Assembly (NCBI GenBank): GCA_954871525.1
Contig: OX940862.1
Location: 45,563,732-45,627,731, forward strand
Reading direction: 5' to 3'
Source: Parietaria judaica
Taxonomy: Eukaryota > Streptophyta > Magnoliopsida > Rosales > Urticaceae
DNA: 64,000 nucleotides
Below the pieces are notes generated by a model. That model had not been told where the DNA came from, did not search any database, and saw nothing but the letters and a program-made list of their open reading frames with translations. This document shows positions 1 through 12,743 of the stretch, one piece after another. Both the position numbers and the translations under genes were made by a program. The first letter of the stretch is position 1; every line of letters begins with the position of its first letter.

Positions 1-3000
1 CTCATTTTTTTGGGATTTTTTATTTATTAAATATTTTTGGAAATCTTAGTCTGATTTTTTTAGGTATTGTTTTTTGCATATTTGACGACATTTCGGTTTT
101 TGTCTTAATTGCGACCAAAGTCTTCAAGTTTATCTGGTCGTGATTTCTTGGTAATATACTGATATTTCTTGCTATTAGCTTTCATAAAATATTAATTCCT
201 ACAATAATGTGGTACTTTGGTGGAATTTAATTTGTTTCTCGAGGATTTTTTTTTTGCGGTAAAAGTACCTAATTTTTGCGATTTTTCTTGCTTTTTTTTT
301 TTAACTAGTCTCGTTGTTTAGGTTGAACTTTGAAGATGAGTAAATACAACATTGCGAGGGAGCATTGCACTCCTTCTATTGTCCGAGAAACAACTCCGGT
401 TTCAAGTGCAACTACCGCGGGAAAGAGATCAGAGGCGGCAGGATCACCATAATGAAACAACATTTGGCCGGCAATGATAAGAACAAAAATATGGCGCCGT
501 GTACCGAAGTCCCGAACGATGTGCGGAACCTCATCAGGGATATTATGCGGAGTTACCAGAAGAAGAAGCAGAAGAGGCACGATTTGGCAGTTAATATACC
601 GGAAAATATTTACCAGAGGGCTGATGATTCTTCTGATGAAGACGACTAGGCCGGAGGCGGCGCAAGCAATGGGAAGAAGACTAGGCCGGATGCAGCGCAA
701 GCAGCGCCGGTGCCGCCACTGCCTCGACGCTATTCGATAGGCCTTCGAAAAAACAGAAAAGGGTCGATTTAATGTTTTTACCGAAGACAATTTTGAAGGT
801 CGGGAAGGCGATAGCCAAATACATAATGCACAAAGGGATTCCGTGGTGCCACGTCGATGATATTCTTTTCCACAACATGTTGTTTTGCGTAGCCGAAGCA
901 GGTAACCTAACTTATGATTTTATTTGTATGATTGTTTGAATCTTTGCTTGAGTATTAAGTTAAGTTAACTATTAATATTTAATAATATTGCTTTTTACGA
1001 GTGTAGGCGTTGGATGCCCGTATCCCATGTCAAAGGACATCGCGGGCAAGTATATGACTCTTGAGTTCGAGAAGTGGTATAAATACAAGCAGGATCAGAT
1101 TCCCATGTGGCGGAAATTTGGCGTGACGATCATGTCGGACGGTTGGACTGGACCGACGAATATGTCGATCCTGAACATCATGATCTTTTTGGCAGGGAAG
1201 ACAGTGTTTATCAAGGCAATCAACGCGTCCACCCACGCCAAGAATGCGCATTACTTGGCTAAGATATTTTGTGCAGTGATTGAGGAGATCGGCCCGCATA
1301 ACGTGGTGCAAATTGTGACCGACAATGCCACGGCTTACAAAAAAGTCGGCACCGATTTGATGGAGAAGTACAATTTCTACTGGACATTGTGCGCTGCCTA
1401 CTGCATCGACTTGATGTTTCACGACATCGGGAAAAGGAAGAGCATCGACGAGACCGTGAAGGGGTGCAGACTAATCACGAAGTTTATCTACAACCACGAT
1501 CAGGTGCTCGATACAATGAGGAAGACATCCAAGGGTGAGATCATCTGTCCGGGGGCGACAAGATTTGCCACAAACTTTCTCTCCCTGACAAACTTAAAGG
1601 GGAAAAAGGCCGGACTCAAGGCAATTTTTATATCTCAGTGGTGGGATAACTCCACGTTCAAGAACACGAGAGAAGGGAGAGCCGCGGCCACATTGTGCTT
1701 GAGCGATACTTGTTGGGCTTCGGTTGACCATGCCTTGAGCGTGTTCGCCCCCTTACACACAACACTCCGGCTCGACGACACCGAGGTGCATCCGATGATG
1801 GGAATGGTGTATCGCTTGTTCGAAATCATCGTAGCGGAGCTCCGCGCTTTTCAAGGAAAAAAATGGGCAGTCGAAATTGTGGAGGCGCGATGGAATAAAA
1901 ACTTGGACCATCCATTGCATATTGCGGCCCACTTCTTGAACCCCAGAATCGCCTACGAGCGAGACATTGAGATGCCAGAAAATGTCATCCGAGATGTCAC
2001 CAGGGTTTACGACCGGTTGTTTCCTCACGAGGACGTGACACATCTGGCGACAGAGGTAAGATCTTACTTTGAGTTTGTAATTTTACCTCGTGTGGTTAAA
2101 TTAAATTAAAACTAACTTTCTATACGTGTATTGTAGTGCGTCGCGTTGTAGGTCCGTTGCGCGAGCGGTCATGCGTGGCAGCACGGAAGACTCTTGAACC
2201 AGGTAAGTTTTACACATTGAACATCAACAGGCTAAGTTTTACACATGCTAAGTTTTTTTTTTTTTTATTAATTTATAGCTGAGTGGTGGAGCATATTCGG
2301 GGGTCCGTGCCCCACATTTCAGAAGCTAGCAATGCGGGTTTTGTCGCAGACCGCGTCTGCCTCAGCGTGTGAGAGGAACTAGAGCACGTTAGCCCTGATC
2401 CATACCAAGCTCCGCAATCGTCTGGCGTACGCGACACTTGAGAAGCTAGTGTTCTGCAACTACAATCATAAGCTAGCGCTGCGAGACTTGAAGGCGCAGT
2501 ATGACCAGGCCGACAAAGCCGATCCGTATGAGTACCTCACGAAGTATTTGGCTATGGCCTCTACAGGTGTTGACTTCGAGGACGCAATTGTAGAGTGGAT
2601 CCGACCAGTCCACCTCGACGACGAAGATGGCAACCCAGACCCAGAGATCGCTGCGGAGGCTCAATCATACGGAGCTGTGATCAGCCGAGTCCTTGGTGAG
2701 CAAAGACTCGGTCCTACCCCCGACCCTCCGAAGGTTCATGGAGGAGTTTACTGCGGTTCAACCGCTGCTGAGGCTAGTTCCAGTCAACAACGTACTCATA
2801 TGACTGGTACTCACCGTAGTTCCCCTTCCCATAGCCCCTTACAATCACATAGTGGTTGGGTGGGGGAGGAGGTGACTACCAGGGAGGATGGGGTGGCGGC
2901 CAGAGAGGTTGGGGAGGTGACACCCAGGGAGGATGGGGTAGCAGCCAGAGAGGTACAGGTGATTATTGCTATTTTAATTTTGTTTATTACATGTATATAT

Positions 3001-3869
3001 GAATGTCAACTAATTTGTTTACAAAACAGGTGATACGTATCGAGGAAACCTGAACTACGACCCTGCCAACATGGGATACATTCCTGACCGACAGTATGGT
3101 GACCAACTGTCTCCTCAACAACAAGATGACCCATCTTCTGCTTATGGATTCTACTTGGGCAGTGACTATCTATCTAAGAGCGAGAACCCCATCGATGAGT
3201 TGTCCGGGAACTTTGAGACGATGTCGATGGGTAATTCTGTGAGCACTCAATTCGCTACTCCGCACCTTGTGCTCGATAATGGAGTGTGGGCGCATCCCAG
3301 TATCCATCTCGTGGCGTGTTTACGGAGCAAGACACATATGATTACCATGTGAGTAACTTCCGTATGCACTTCGAACCACATGGCTTGTTTTGGAGGACAT
3401 ATTGTAACATGCATTTGGAAGCAAGTGGTGCCTCGGGTATTATGGAAGCCCATAGGAGATCGTCGTTCTTTTGAGGTTGGAGAAGTCGATTTGACTGTTG
3501 AGTATTATTTCTATCCATGCACTTCTTTCTATTATGTGTTTGAGTTTGAGATATTACTATATTAGACTTTGTATTTGATAGTTGAGACTTGTTAGACTAT
3601 GTTATTAGTATTTTAGATTTGAGCTTTTTGATGGAATTATATGTGTGTGTATGACATTATATATGTTTTGAATTTGAGGTATGATATTATAAAAATATTT
3701 TATAGGTATTCCGTAAAAAAGTATCGAAAAGTATCGATAATCATCGAAAAGCGTCGGTAATCGGTAAGCTACAGTATTATAAGTTTTCCGTCGGTTAATC
3801 GGTAAGCTATCGATTAATCCGTCGAAAACAGTAACCGATTTATAGGTAACATCGGTAAGTTGAACCTTG
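1..3869 (+). mobile_element. hAT-superfamily DNA transposon, 3' portion (5' end outside window)
   Basis: This stretch carries an intron-containing hAT transposase relic and ends in a distinctive AT-rich tail (about 3715-3869) with repeated short words such as ATCGGTAA and ATCGAAAAG. The right end probably lies near 3869, where the sequence reads GGTAAGTTGAACCTTG; read inward this gives CAAGGTTCAACTTACCGATG, a plausible hAT-type terminal repeat. No matching left terminus is visible, so the element probably begins before base 1 and its target duplication cannot be verified. The first 335 bases are T-rich leader or intron-like sequence with no coding signal. The right boundary is an inference from the tail; the superfamily call rests on the transposase. 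Confidence 0.65.
336..3352 (+). pseudogene. hAT transposase (BED zinc finger, DUF659-like core), broken
   Basis: The reading starts at an ATG at 336 (MSKYNIAREHCTPS), shifts frame near 375, and continues as a BED-type zinc-finger region (CNYRG, MKQHLAG). A second coding stretch (776-901) joins 1007 onward across a GT..AG intron at 902-1006. The segment 1007-2055 encodes the catalytic core, with MSDGWTG, VTDNAT, a CAAYCIDLM stretch and DTCWAS, typical of plant DUF659/hAT transposases. Later exons (about 2137-2201, 2278-2945, 3030-3352) carry the C-terminal region, including CPTFQKLAMR and LVFCNYNHKLALRD. An in-frame TAG at 2380-2382 falls where the family normally has the tryptophan of a CERNW-like motif. 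The frameshift, an early stop at 647-649 and this nonsense codon make it non-functional. I am confident about the family, less so about exon borders. Confidence 0.85.
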
Positions 3870-3873
3870 CTTA

Positions 3874-4105
3874 TAACAAGTTCATTTCAATATTAATAAG
3901 TATTTCACTTTACTTGAAAATCTAGTTCCGCCATTAGCTATACATATTTGCCAAAGGATGTCTCTAAGTCTTTAAAGTTTAACATTATTAATAACAAGTT
4001 TATTTCAACGTTAAAAAGTATTTCACTTTTACTTGAAAATCCGCTCCACCACTAGATATACGTATTTACCAAAGGATGACTCTAAGTCTAACGTTATTAG
4101 GAGTA
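3874..4105. repeat. Two-copy direct repeat of about 112 bp
   Basis: Bases about 3874-3985 and 3986-4105 are diverged copies of one unit. Shared words include AACAAGTT.ATTTCAA, AGTATTTCACTTT, ACTTGAAAATC and CCAAAGGATG. The hAT right end abuts the first copy. No coding content is visible. Confidence 0.7.
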
Positions 4106-5330
4106 CTTAATAATTATGGTTTTCCATGGACCACAGCTTAAGGGACCACTAATATTTCCATTACTTTAAATTGGTCAAAATTAAACCTACCATTGTTTGT
4201 CGTTAAAATCACCTTCAACTACCTCGATTCTTGGGAAATTTTGTTTTGCTAAATAATACTAAAAATATACGGACTTGGGATACCTTTTTCTGCTAATAAG
4301 GGACGACTTTGAAGTATCAAAAGTCATTAAAAATGTGAACATTTTTATCGGTTAAATATTGACCATATGAGTACTTAGTTTTGAAAATATGTAGGCATAC
4401 ATATATATATTATATATTTATATATATATAAGTTCATGAAAATAATATTCAAAAGGCCACAAAAATATTCAAATTTAATTTTATTATGTTTTGTTAAGGT
4501 AGTTATATGTGCATCAACAACTAAATTTCAAAAATATGGGTCTTATTTGATAGTTAACTAAAAAAAAGTTGAAATAAATTAATTCTTTTTATTTCAGAAG
4601 TTATTATTCTCTTTTTTTTTCAAAAAATTAGTTTTATAAACATTGATAATATAAAAAAATATAATTAATTACATATATAAGCATACAATAAGTGTACATT
4701 CTAATCATCATGGATAATGACTCTATGAAAGAGAGAATGTAGAAAATAAGATGGATTATTACACAACACTTTTAAACACACCTCTTCAATTTGTTATTTA
4801 AACAATACAACTATTCAAGAAATATCTTTCCGAATCTATGGAAAATATTTCACTAAACAGTTAAAAACAGTTTTGCAATTGCTTACTGGGCTTTCATTAC
4901 TCAGCATTTTTCTTAGTTAAAGATATACGAGTGTCACTAGAACAAAATTACACCTCATTGTTTTGTAATTTTTGAATACTATTGTTACTAGAAAATTAAA
5001 TATATTAAAAAATTAAAATACTTATGTCATAAATATATCTATCTTGTATAAATCTTGGCAATTGGAAAATATAGTATTTATTGGAAGTCGTAATATAAAG
5101 TACTTTTACTAATTTAATAAACTATACGCCCTATAGGAGACTATATGATAAACACAAAATGCTTAGCTTCTAAGCTAAAACATGCTTTACATTAATAGTA
5201 GTGTTGTCGTTAACTAGATGATGACTTAAGAACACTTATTTATTTACAAGCAGCTTCCAGAACATAATGAGACCCGAAATTCGTATAAGAGATGCAAATA
5301 AATTAATAGTGATTATTAATGCCTAAAAAT
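4106..5330. other. AT-rich intergenic DNA, nothing recognised
   Basis: No open reading frame of note, no RNA gene and no clear repeat. A short TA-rich run lies at about 4400-4430. Confidence 0.5.
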
Positions 5331-5337
5331 AAAACGG

Positions 5338-6690
5338 TTGTACTCGGTTCACGGTTCGACCCAGGGCCTGATCTTGTACTCACATGACCTGTCAAAGGTG
5401 GAGTTAGGGATGCTGACTAGAGATCGTCCGAGATGGAGGGGAATCCTTTGTCCTTGGCGAACCTGCGTATTGTTCCTGACGATCCTTGATGATTTCCCGT
5501 CCCCGGCGATGTATGTATCGATGGTGGGGAGTCTCTGCCAAAATGATAAAATGATGTCTGACCCTCGTCCAACGAACGAAAGTTTCCTATATATCTCAAA
5601 GAGAATCAAGTCATCACATAGTTCAGGGTTAGTGGTAAATGGATGAATGACGATGTGATTTGTATCGTCGTTGGAGTCGTTAGAGGCAGTGTGGGGGTGA
5701 CCGTCGCAGATGGCGATGGTATTACCAGTAGTGCTGACTAGCATCGATGAACAGGTCACACAGAGTAAGACTGGAACTCGTGTTGGATCAATAACTACCT
5801 TACTAAAGGGATTCCATGTCGAGTCAGGCTTAACAATTCCCTAGGAGTAGGAGAGTAGCCTTCTGAGCTAGGGGAATGCGTCTAAGGCGGGCGAGGGAGG
5901 TTCTCGAAGTCTAGAGAGAGAAACTCTGTGTATAGAGAGGGAAGCTCTAGTCAAATTCTATAGAGAAAGATTCGAATTCTGGAAAGAATAGAAAGAAAAA
6001 TGAGATTACATTTAATGAGGACGAGGAGCCTCCTATTTATTAGAAAAAGAGGAAACTAAATCTCCTTGATTTTGGGGAATTAATGGAAGATATCTCCCAT
6101 TAAATACCCTAGGAAATTCGCCCCATCATGCCTGCAAGAGGGCTTGTCCACGGCTATGTGTAGCCTGTGGTCGTCGTGTGGCTTATTGTCGGCTGCTTCG
6201 TGGCTTTTGTAGCGTCTATAGGTGTTGCGCGAGCTTGCGAATCGAGTCTTGGGAGTATCCTGAGGATCTATGTAAGGTTCATTGTCTTGTCACTTGTAAT
6301 CGCCAAATTATGATGCTCCGTTGATGTCGTTGGCGATGGAGAACTCTTTGTCAAGGGGTTCTCTGCAGGCAAAGGGGTTTACCGCAGACAAGAGGCTTTG
6401 TCAGCAAAAGTAACGGGGAACTCCCTAGTTGTCATTACCTCGCTAAAGGCCTTGCGGGGTCACCAAAGTCTTGTTGTTGCATCTTCATCATCTTGCTCCT
6501 TGTCCGGTGAGTCTCCTAGGATTGTGTAGCCTTGTCGCGTTGTCCGACATGTCTTCAGGATGCGGGCTTCGGTCTGGCGCCTTACCGTCTTGACTCGTGT
6601 GCGTTCGAACCTCGCCAAAGTGGGCTTATGGGCTTTGAGTTAGCTAGTAGGCTTAGACTTTACCGTGTAGGGCCCAAAGTTTATATAATC
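5338..6690 (-). repeat. GC-richer block, possible decayed LTR
   Basis: This block is clearly richer in G+C than its flanks and has no credible protein. On the minus strand around 6040 there is a TATA-like TAATAAATAGGAGGCTCC context followed by a purine/pyrimidine-rich leader, which resembles an LTR promoter. No matching second LTR, primer-binding site or target duplication was found, so the LTR reading is only a suggestion. A 136-codon minus-strand frame at 5349-5759 has no recognisable domain. Confidence 0.25.
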
Positions 6691-7450
6691 CGAAAAATAC
6701 ACATAATAGTGATAAATATGAGATATATAAGAAAATCTTTATAATTTTGACATAAATCATAAAATCTTAAAATACAAATAAGTGAATACAAAAAAAATAA
6801 AAAGTTACTTGAAACTCAAAATTATAGTTATTTGCTCCAACTGTACAAAGCACGCCCACATTTGCTTGTGAATTTTGATTCACTATAATTTCAATTGGAG
6901 TTGTTTGAATATGCTTTCAAGCAAGCTCTCTCTCTACTAAAAAAGTCTAAAATGTTTTTGGCTACATAGTTTACCACCTCCAACTGAAAGGGATGCCCTA
7001 AGATTGGGTTTGGGTCCTCACGGACCCATAACAATTAGTGTGATTGATTAGTTACTTAACTGACTTTAATTTGTAAAGTTCAATTAAGAGAAACATTAAG
7101 TCTATAAATATGAGGTTTAGGGTTAAACTTCATTAAGCAATCAATTAAAATAAAAAATAAAAATCTATCATGTTCTCTCTTGCCGCCACGCCCTAGCCCC
7201 ACCTCGGGATTTGCATGATGCCTAAAGCTCCATGGTTGCGTCATCGTTTCACCGTAATATCTTCATCGTCCAGCTAACACTGATCCGGCGAAAATCCAGC
7301 ATCCGACTAGTATCGATCCACCGGTAATCTGACCTCCAATGTAGAGACGATCGTAGGTGTTCCGTTCGTGAGGTGGACACTGATAGAGGCTTCACTAAGT
7401 AATTGAAGCTCTGTGCTCGAAGATCGACAATGAAGTACTCCAGCATAAGT
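6691..7450. other. Intergenic DNA, nothing recognised
   Basis: AT-rich to about 7160, then a slightly GC-richer stretch (7180-7450) without a recognisable product. It forms the left flank of the copia element, and its last bases (TAAGT, 7446-7450) are a candidate target-site copy. Confidence 0.5.
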
Positions 7451-7838
7451 TGTAGATTCCAAGTATTTGGAACTTTTGCCGAAACTACAATTGGATGCAA
7501 ACGACACAAATAGATGCACGCCGCACTCCACACTCACGTGGTCAAAGAAAAAGATTACTCACTCACTCTGATGTACATATATTTATTATGTATATGCACA
7601 CACCGAATGACAATGCAAGTAAGAGAGAGAGAAGGCTTGTATACTGTCAAATGAACTACAAGTATTGGTTTGAGAGAGAGTGATTAAATACAATCAACAT
7701 GATGGCTTTATATAGGAAATCAAAAGCATGTAAATTTACTAAATTACCCTAAGGCTTCTTGATAGCCAAGTAAGAAACGTCATCCATCAGCTTTGCAAGA
7801 TAAAAACTTGCAATGGATATTCAAGCTTATCAACTTCA
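7451..7838 (-). repeat. 3' LTR of the copia element
   Basis: 388 bp. It matches 12354-12743 over its full length, with shared stretches such as TTCCAAGTATTTGGAACTT and GAGAGAGTGATTAAATACAA. The outer end reads TGTAGATTCC on the plus strand. Confidence 0.9.
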
Positions 7839-7935
7839 TTCTCTCCCATAAGCTTGACTTGGTTCGGGGTTCTTCACACCGACCCTTTCTCGCATCTCTG
7901 CGAATTTGACACGAGTTAGGGCTTTAGTTAGAATT

Positions 7936-10900
7936 TTAGCTCGTGCTCTTTGGTGTTGATAAACTCCACGATGATCTCTCAGTTCTCAACACACTCGCGA
8001 ATAAAGTGAAAGTTAGTGTCAATGTGCTTGCTGCGTCCATGAAACACAAGATTTTCATCAGTGCGATCGCGGACTTGTTGTCGACGTAAACAGTCAGTGG
8101 CTTCTGCTCGGCTCCAGTCACTTCGCTCAATAAATTTTTAAGCCATAACGCTTGACATGCTGCTGCGGTCGCTGCCATAAACTCCGCTTCCCAAGAAGAT
8201 AAGGCCACAATTTTTCTGCTTTTGTGACTGCCAGGTGATCAGATTCCCGTTGAGGTAAAACGTCATTCCTCCGGTACTCTTTCTGTCATTGACATCACCG
8301 GCTAGATCACTGTCGATAAAACCGACTAGTTCTTCTGCTCCACTTCCTCGTCCGTAGTGGATCTTGTAGCTCGTCGTTCGTTTTACATAACGAATGATGT
8401 GTTTGACAACCTGCTGGTGTAAACCGGTAGGCTTCTCCATGTGACGACTCACTATGCCAACTGCATATGAGATGTCTGGTCGGGTATGGGTTAGGTACCT
8501 GAGACACCCGACGACACGTCTGTACTCCGTGGGATCCATCGGGGTTCCTTCTGCATCTTTCCCGAGCTATAACTTTGGTTCCATCGGATACTTGCTCGGA
8601 TTGCAGTTCGCCATCTTGAATTGCTTCTGGATCTTCTTCGCGTAGGCAGTCTGCCTCAGCATGATGCATTCCTTCTTCTGATCGACCTCGATACCGAGGT
8701 AGTATGAGAGTAGTCCGAGATCGCTCATCTCAAACTCCTTCATCATCTTCTTCTTAAATCTATCAATTCCTTCTGCACTGGATCCAGTCACGATCAGGTC
8801 GTCGACGTACACACCGACGATGAGGGCCTCGCCTCGATTATTCCTCGTATAGACCGCTTGCTCTTGAGAGCACTTCTTGAAACCAATAATCTTCATACTC
8901 CTATCGAGTCGAGTATTCCATGCACGTGGTGCCTGTCGCAATCCATAAAGAGCTTTTGACAGCTTGTACACTTTGTGCTCGGCGGTCTTTTCGACGAAGC
9001 CTTCCGGCTGAGCAACGTAGACTTCTTCTTCCAGTTGACCGTTTAGAAACGCTGATTTGACATCCAGGTGATGGATTTTCCAGCCTCAGTGAGCTGCGAG
9101 GGCTACGATCAGCCTGACCGTGTCTAGTCTTGCTACTGGAGCGGAAACTTCCTTGAAGTCCACTCCCTGCTTCTGCATGTAGCGTTTTGCGACTAGCCTT
9201 GCTTTGTGCTTAGGGATTTTTCCTTCTGAGTCCTTCTTGAGCTTGTAGACCCATTTCGGACCAATGGACATATGACCTTTTGGAAGGTCGGCTAATTCCC
9301 ATGTCTGATTCTTCTCAATGGACTCCAACTCTCGCTTCATCGCTTCTTGCCATTCTTTCTCGATGGCTGCCTCGCGGTAGTTGGTTGGTTCCTCTTCACT
9401 AACTAGAAGGAGCTCCTCCGGGCTCAAATCAAGCTCCCGCGCTTCTTCATAGACGTCGGACAGGGTACGGAACCCTCTTGGTTTGTCCTTGATCGACGAG
9501 TCTCCCGAGCTGGTTCCTCCCAAACTAGCTGTCATTGGGATCGGGGTGCTCATTCCTGATCCTGGGTTAGGCGAGCCTGACGGTGAGCTGGTTCCAGTCG
9601 TGCTGGTTCCAGGCAAACTGGGCGTTGCTAGCCCCTGGAACAGACTATCTCCCTCTTCATGCTCGACCGCCTCTTCCTCTTCAAGTATGAACTCCACCGA
9701 GTTCTGTTCGGGCTCTCCGTTCTCGTCTCGCCAGTCCCATTTTTTCTCCTCTTCAAACACGGCATCTCTGCTCACATGCACTTTGTCGCGTTGGGGATCG
9801 TAAAACCTGTGTGCCTTGCTCCCTTCTTCGGCGCCAAGGTACACCATCGGCCGACTCCGATCATCAAGCTTTTTGAGGTTTTGTCCCACAATCTTCACAT
9901 GTGCGGTGCACCCAAACACCTTCAAATGCTCTAGATGAGGTTTCTTCCCTTTCCATGCTTAGTAAGGGGTGCGTTCGCCTAGCGCCTTCGTCAGTAGACG
10001 GTTCAGCAAGTAGACTGCATGTCGTACTGCTTCACCCAAAAATCTCGCTGGAACTTGCATGCTTTTCAGCAAACTCCTTGTTGTGTCCATAACAGTTCGG
10101 TTTCTTCTCTCCACCATGCCGTTCAGTTGGGGCGTGTATGGTGCGGTGAGGTGTCGCTCTACACCTTCTTCTCTACAGTACTCCGCGAAATTCTGAGATG
10201 TGAACTCGCCCCTCGATCTGTTTGCAGGGTCTTCAGTCTATGTCCTGACTGGTTCTCCACGAGCCTCTTGAACTTCTTGAAGACCTCAAAGGCTTGACTC
10301 TTCTCCTTGAGCGTATGGACCCACATCCACCGGCTGTAATCATCAACAAGTAAGAAGATATACTTGTTGCCGGCTAGCGTGGCCGGGGTGTTTGGACCAC
10401 ACAGGTCAGCGTGCACCAGTTGGAGGGGTCGCTCTGCTTGGAACTTGGCCTTGATCGGAAATGACACTCTTGCCTGCTTCGCGACCATGCGGCATTTGCA
10501 GAGCTGGTTGGGGTGTTCAATCTTAGGTACCCCAAAGGTCATCTTTTTTTCTCCCATCATCTTGAGCGCGTAGAAATTTACGTGCCCAAGTCATGCGTGC
10601 CACAACCAAGCTGGGTCTGCTAGAGACACCATTAAGCAGACGGGTTGGCCCGTCGCCAGGAGTATCTTGTACAGCCTGTTCGGCGTTCTCCTCACCTTCA
10701 TCAACAGGGCGCCGCTTTGGTTTCACATCTTCAGGAATGAGCCGGCCATCACCACCGTGTTACCGACTTCCATCATTTGACCAAGGCTGATGATGTTACT
10801 CTTCAGCTTCGGGATGTAGTACACCTGAGTCAGCAGGCGCTGGTCCCCGTTCTTGCACCGGAACATGATTGACCCTCTGCCTTTGATTTCGACGATCGAC

Positions 10901-12196
10901 TCATCGCCGAACTTCACGCTCTCTGTGATCTTTTCACTGAGCTCTTTTAATTTGGCTCGATCTCCCGTCATGTGGTTGCTTGCACCATTGTCTAAATACC
11001 AAACGTCGGTATAGACATTCTTCTCTCCGTCTACGAGGAGGTTCGCAATAACTTTGTCCTCGATAAGCATGATCGTCTCTTCGGCCATCTTCCCGGCCAT
11101 CATCAGCTCAGGCTCTGGGCTCGACTTCACGTCGACTGGCTCCTCCAAGTCGGTCTTCTTTCTGACCGGTTCTCGCCCGGGCTCAGCGTCGCTCTCGCGT
11201 TCAACGCTCGTCTCCTCCTTTCTCCGCACTTCAATTTTCCTCTCCTGCTGGGCGAACATCAGCATTTGCTCGTCTTCTTGGAATCTTGTCAGATTCGCTT
11301 CGTCGGCGTGCTTCCCACTGCGGCATTCCGATGCATAGTGCCCAATTTTCTGACAATTATAGCACTTCACCGTGCTCTTGTCTCTTCGGTCTCTGGTGCC
11401 TTCCTGGCGGGGTGAGCTACTGCCGCGACCTCGCATGTCACGACCTCGGCCTCTACCACGTGCGCCTCGGATATCTCCGCCGTACCCGCCACGACTCGAC
11501 GAGCTTGAAGAAGACTCACCTCCATGATTCTTCTTCTGCTTGGCCACCCATTCTTCATGCGTTAGCAGGAGGTGCTTCTCATCTTCATTCTTCACCGTGA
11601 CACCGCCCATTTTCTTAACCATCGCTTCTTGACTTGCTAACAAATTCTCAAACTCTACAAGTGATGGTTGAACGGGTCATCCTTGTACAACAATCACGAA
11701 GCTTCGGTACTCCGATCTCAACCCGTGGATGATGATCCTCTTCATACGAGCCTCTCTGATCGATGACGGACTTCGGATCGAGATCGCTAATCTCACGGCA
11801 TATCGACTTGACCTTGTGAAAATATTGAGCAATCATCACGTCGCGTTGTGAGATTGATAGCAGCTCGTTCTCCAAGAGTTGTAGCCTCGCATCATTCTGC
11901 TTTGAGAAAAGTGTCACGAACGTCTCTCATGTTTCTTTTGGTGTCTTGTCGTCCCGAATGTGCTCCAATATCTTTTCTTCAACGGTGGTCTTTAAGGCAA
12001 ACATCGCTTTGCCTGCTTTGATTCTCCATTTCCGTAAGGTGCCATTAGCATCTTCCTCCGGTGGCGTAGTTTCGCCTCCGCCGAGGACCTCCCATAGGTC
12101 GTTACCTTGTAAATAGGACATCATGCATGTTTCTCATGTGTTGTAGTTGTTGTTGTTGAGTTTCTTTATTCCTCTGACGACTTGGAGATCACCCAT
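7936..12196 (-). pseudogene. copia gag-pol polyprotein, multiple stops and frameshifts
   Basis: Gag starts at ATG 12196-12194 (MGDLQVVRG) and shows UBN2-type gag sequence (SYLQGNDLWEVLGG). A CCHC knuckle (CYNCQKIGHYASEC) lies near 11325-11366. Protease has DNGASNHM. Integrase shows LVHADLCGP and LQTDRG, then the ERRNRT region. RT begins at WELADLPKGH and has YVDD at 8809-8798. RNase H includes ALSSWEAEFMAATAAA. Breaks include TGA at about 11931 and 9088-9086 (RT), a TAG at 8569-8567, a TAA at 9961-9959 and single-base frameshifts near 11755, 10200, 8213 and 8055. No active polyprotein can be made, although the catalytic motifs are still legible. The GT-rich copia clade was not assigned. Confidence 0.92.
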
Positions 12197-12353
12197 TGTG
12201 TTGGCAGCACCTCGACACAAAAAAAACTCACACAATAAAATCTCAAGAAATTTGTTTCTGAAGTGCAAGATCAGTCGGAACCGCAACCACAGAGCATACT
12301 AAGACTTTCAAGAGACCTGACAACGACACCAACAACCTCGCTCTGATACCAAA

Positions 12354-12743
12354 GATAGATTCCAAGTATTTGGAACTTTTGCCGAAACTACAATTGGATG
12401 CAAACGACACAAATTGATGCACACCACACTCCACACTCATAGTCAAAGAAAAAGATTACTCACTCACTCTGATGTATATATATTTAATATGTATGTGCAC
12501 ATACCGAATGATAATGCAAGTAAGAGAGAGAGAGAAGGCTTGCATACTGTCAAATTAACTACAAGTATTGGTTTGAGAGAGAGTGATTAAATACAATCAA
12601 CATTATGACTTTATATAGGAAAGCAACAGCATGTAAATTTACTAAATTACCCTAAGACTTTTTGATAGCCAAGTAAAAAAACGTCATCCATGAGCTATAC
12701 AAGATAACATCTTGCAATGTATATTCAAGCTTTATCAACTTCA
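12354..12743 (-). repeat. 5' LTR of the copia element
   Basis: 390 bp copy of the LTR at 7451-7838. The minus-strand inner end is GGAATCTATC, followed after two bases by the tRNA primer-binding site at 12351-12336. Confidence 0.9.

Larger units (their letters stand above)
7451..12743 (-). mobile_element. Ty1/copia LTR retrotransposon, complete structure, decayed
   Basis: Two LTRs of about 390 bp (7451-7838 and 12354-12743) flank a minus-strand gag-pol relic. The LTR begins TGAAGTTGAT when read in element orientation. A primer-binding site complementary to initiator tRNA-Met (TGGTATCAGAGCGAGG) lies at 12351-12336, two bases inside the 5' LTR. A purine-rich tract (ATGGGAGAGAA) lies at 7850-7839 against the 3' LTR. 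Flanking bases TAAGT (7446-7450) and TAAGA (12744-12748) are a probable 5-bp target duplication with one mismatch. The domain order protease, integrase, RT, RNase H is that of copia. The LTRs differ by scattered substitutions and small indels, and the coding part has many breaks, so this is an old insertion. Confidence 0.93.

Noticed and set aside
5349..5759. 136-codon minus-strand open frame
   Set aside because: No recognisable domain or splice context, and it overlaps equally long frames on the other strand; likely chance in a GC-richer block.
9483..11600. Several plus-strand open frames of 90-106 codons
   Set aside because: They lie opposite the minus-strand copia gag-pol and are serine-rich complements of it.
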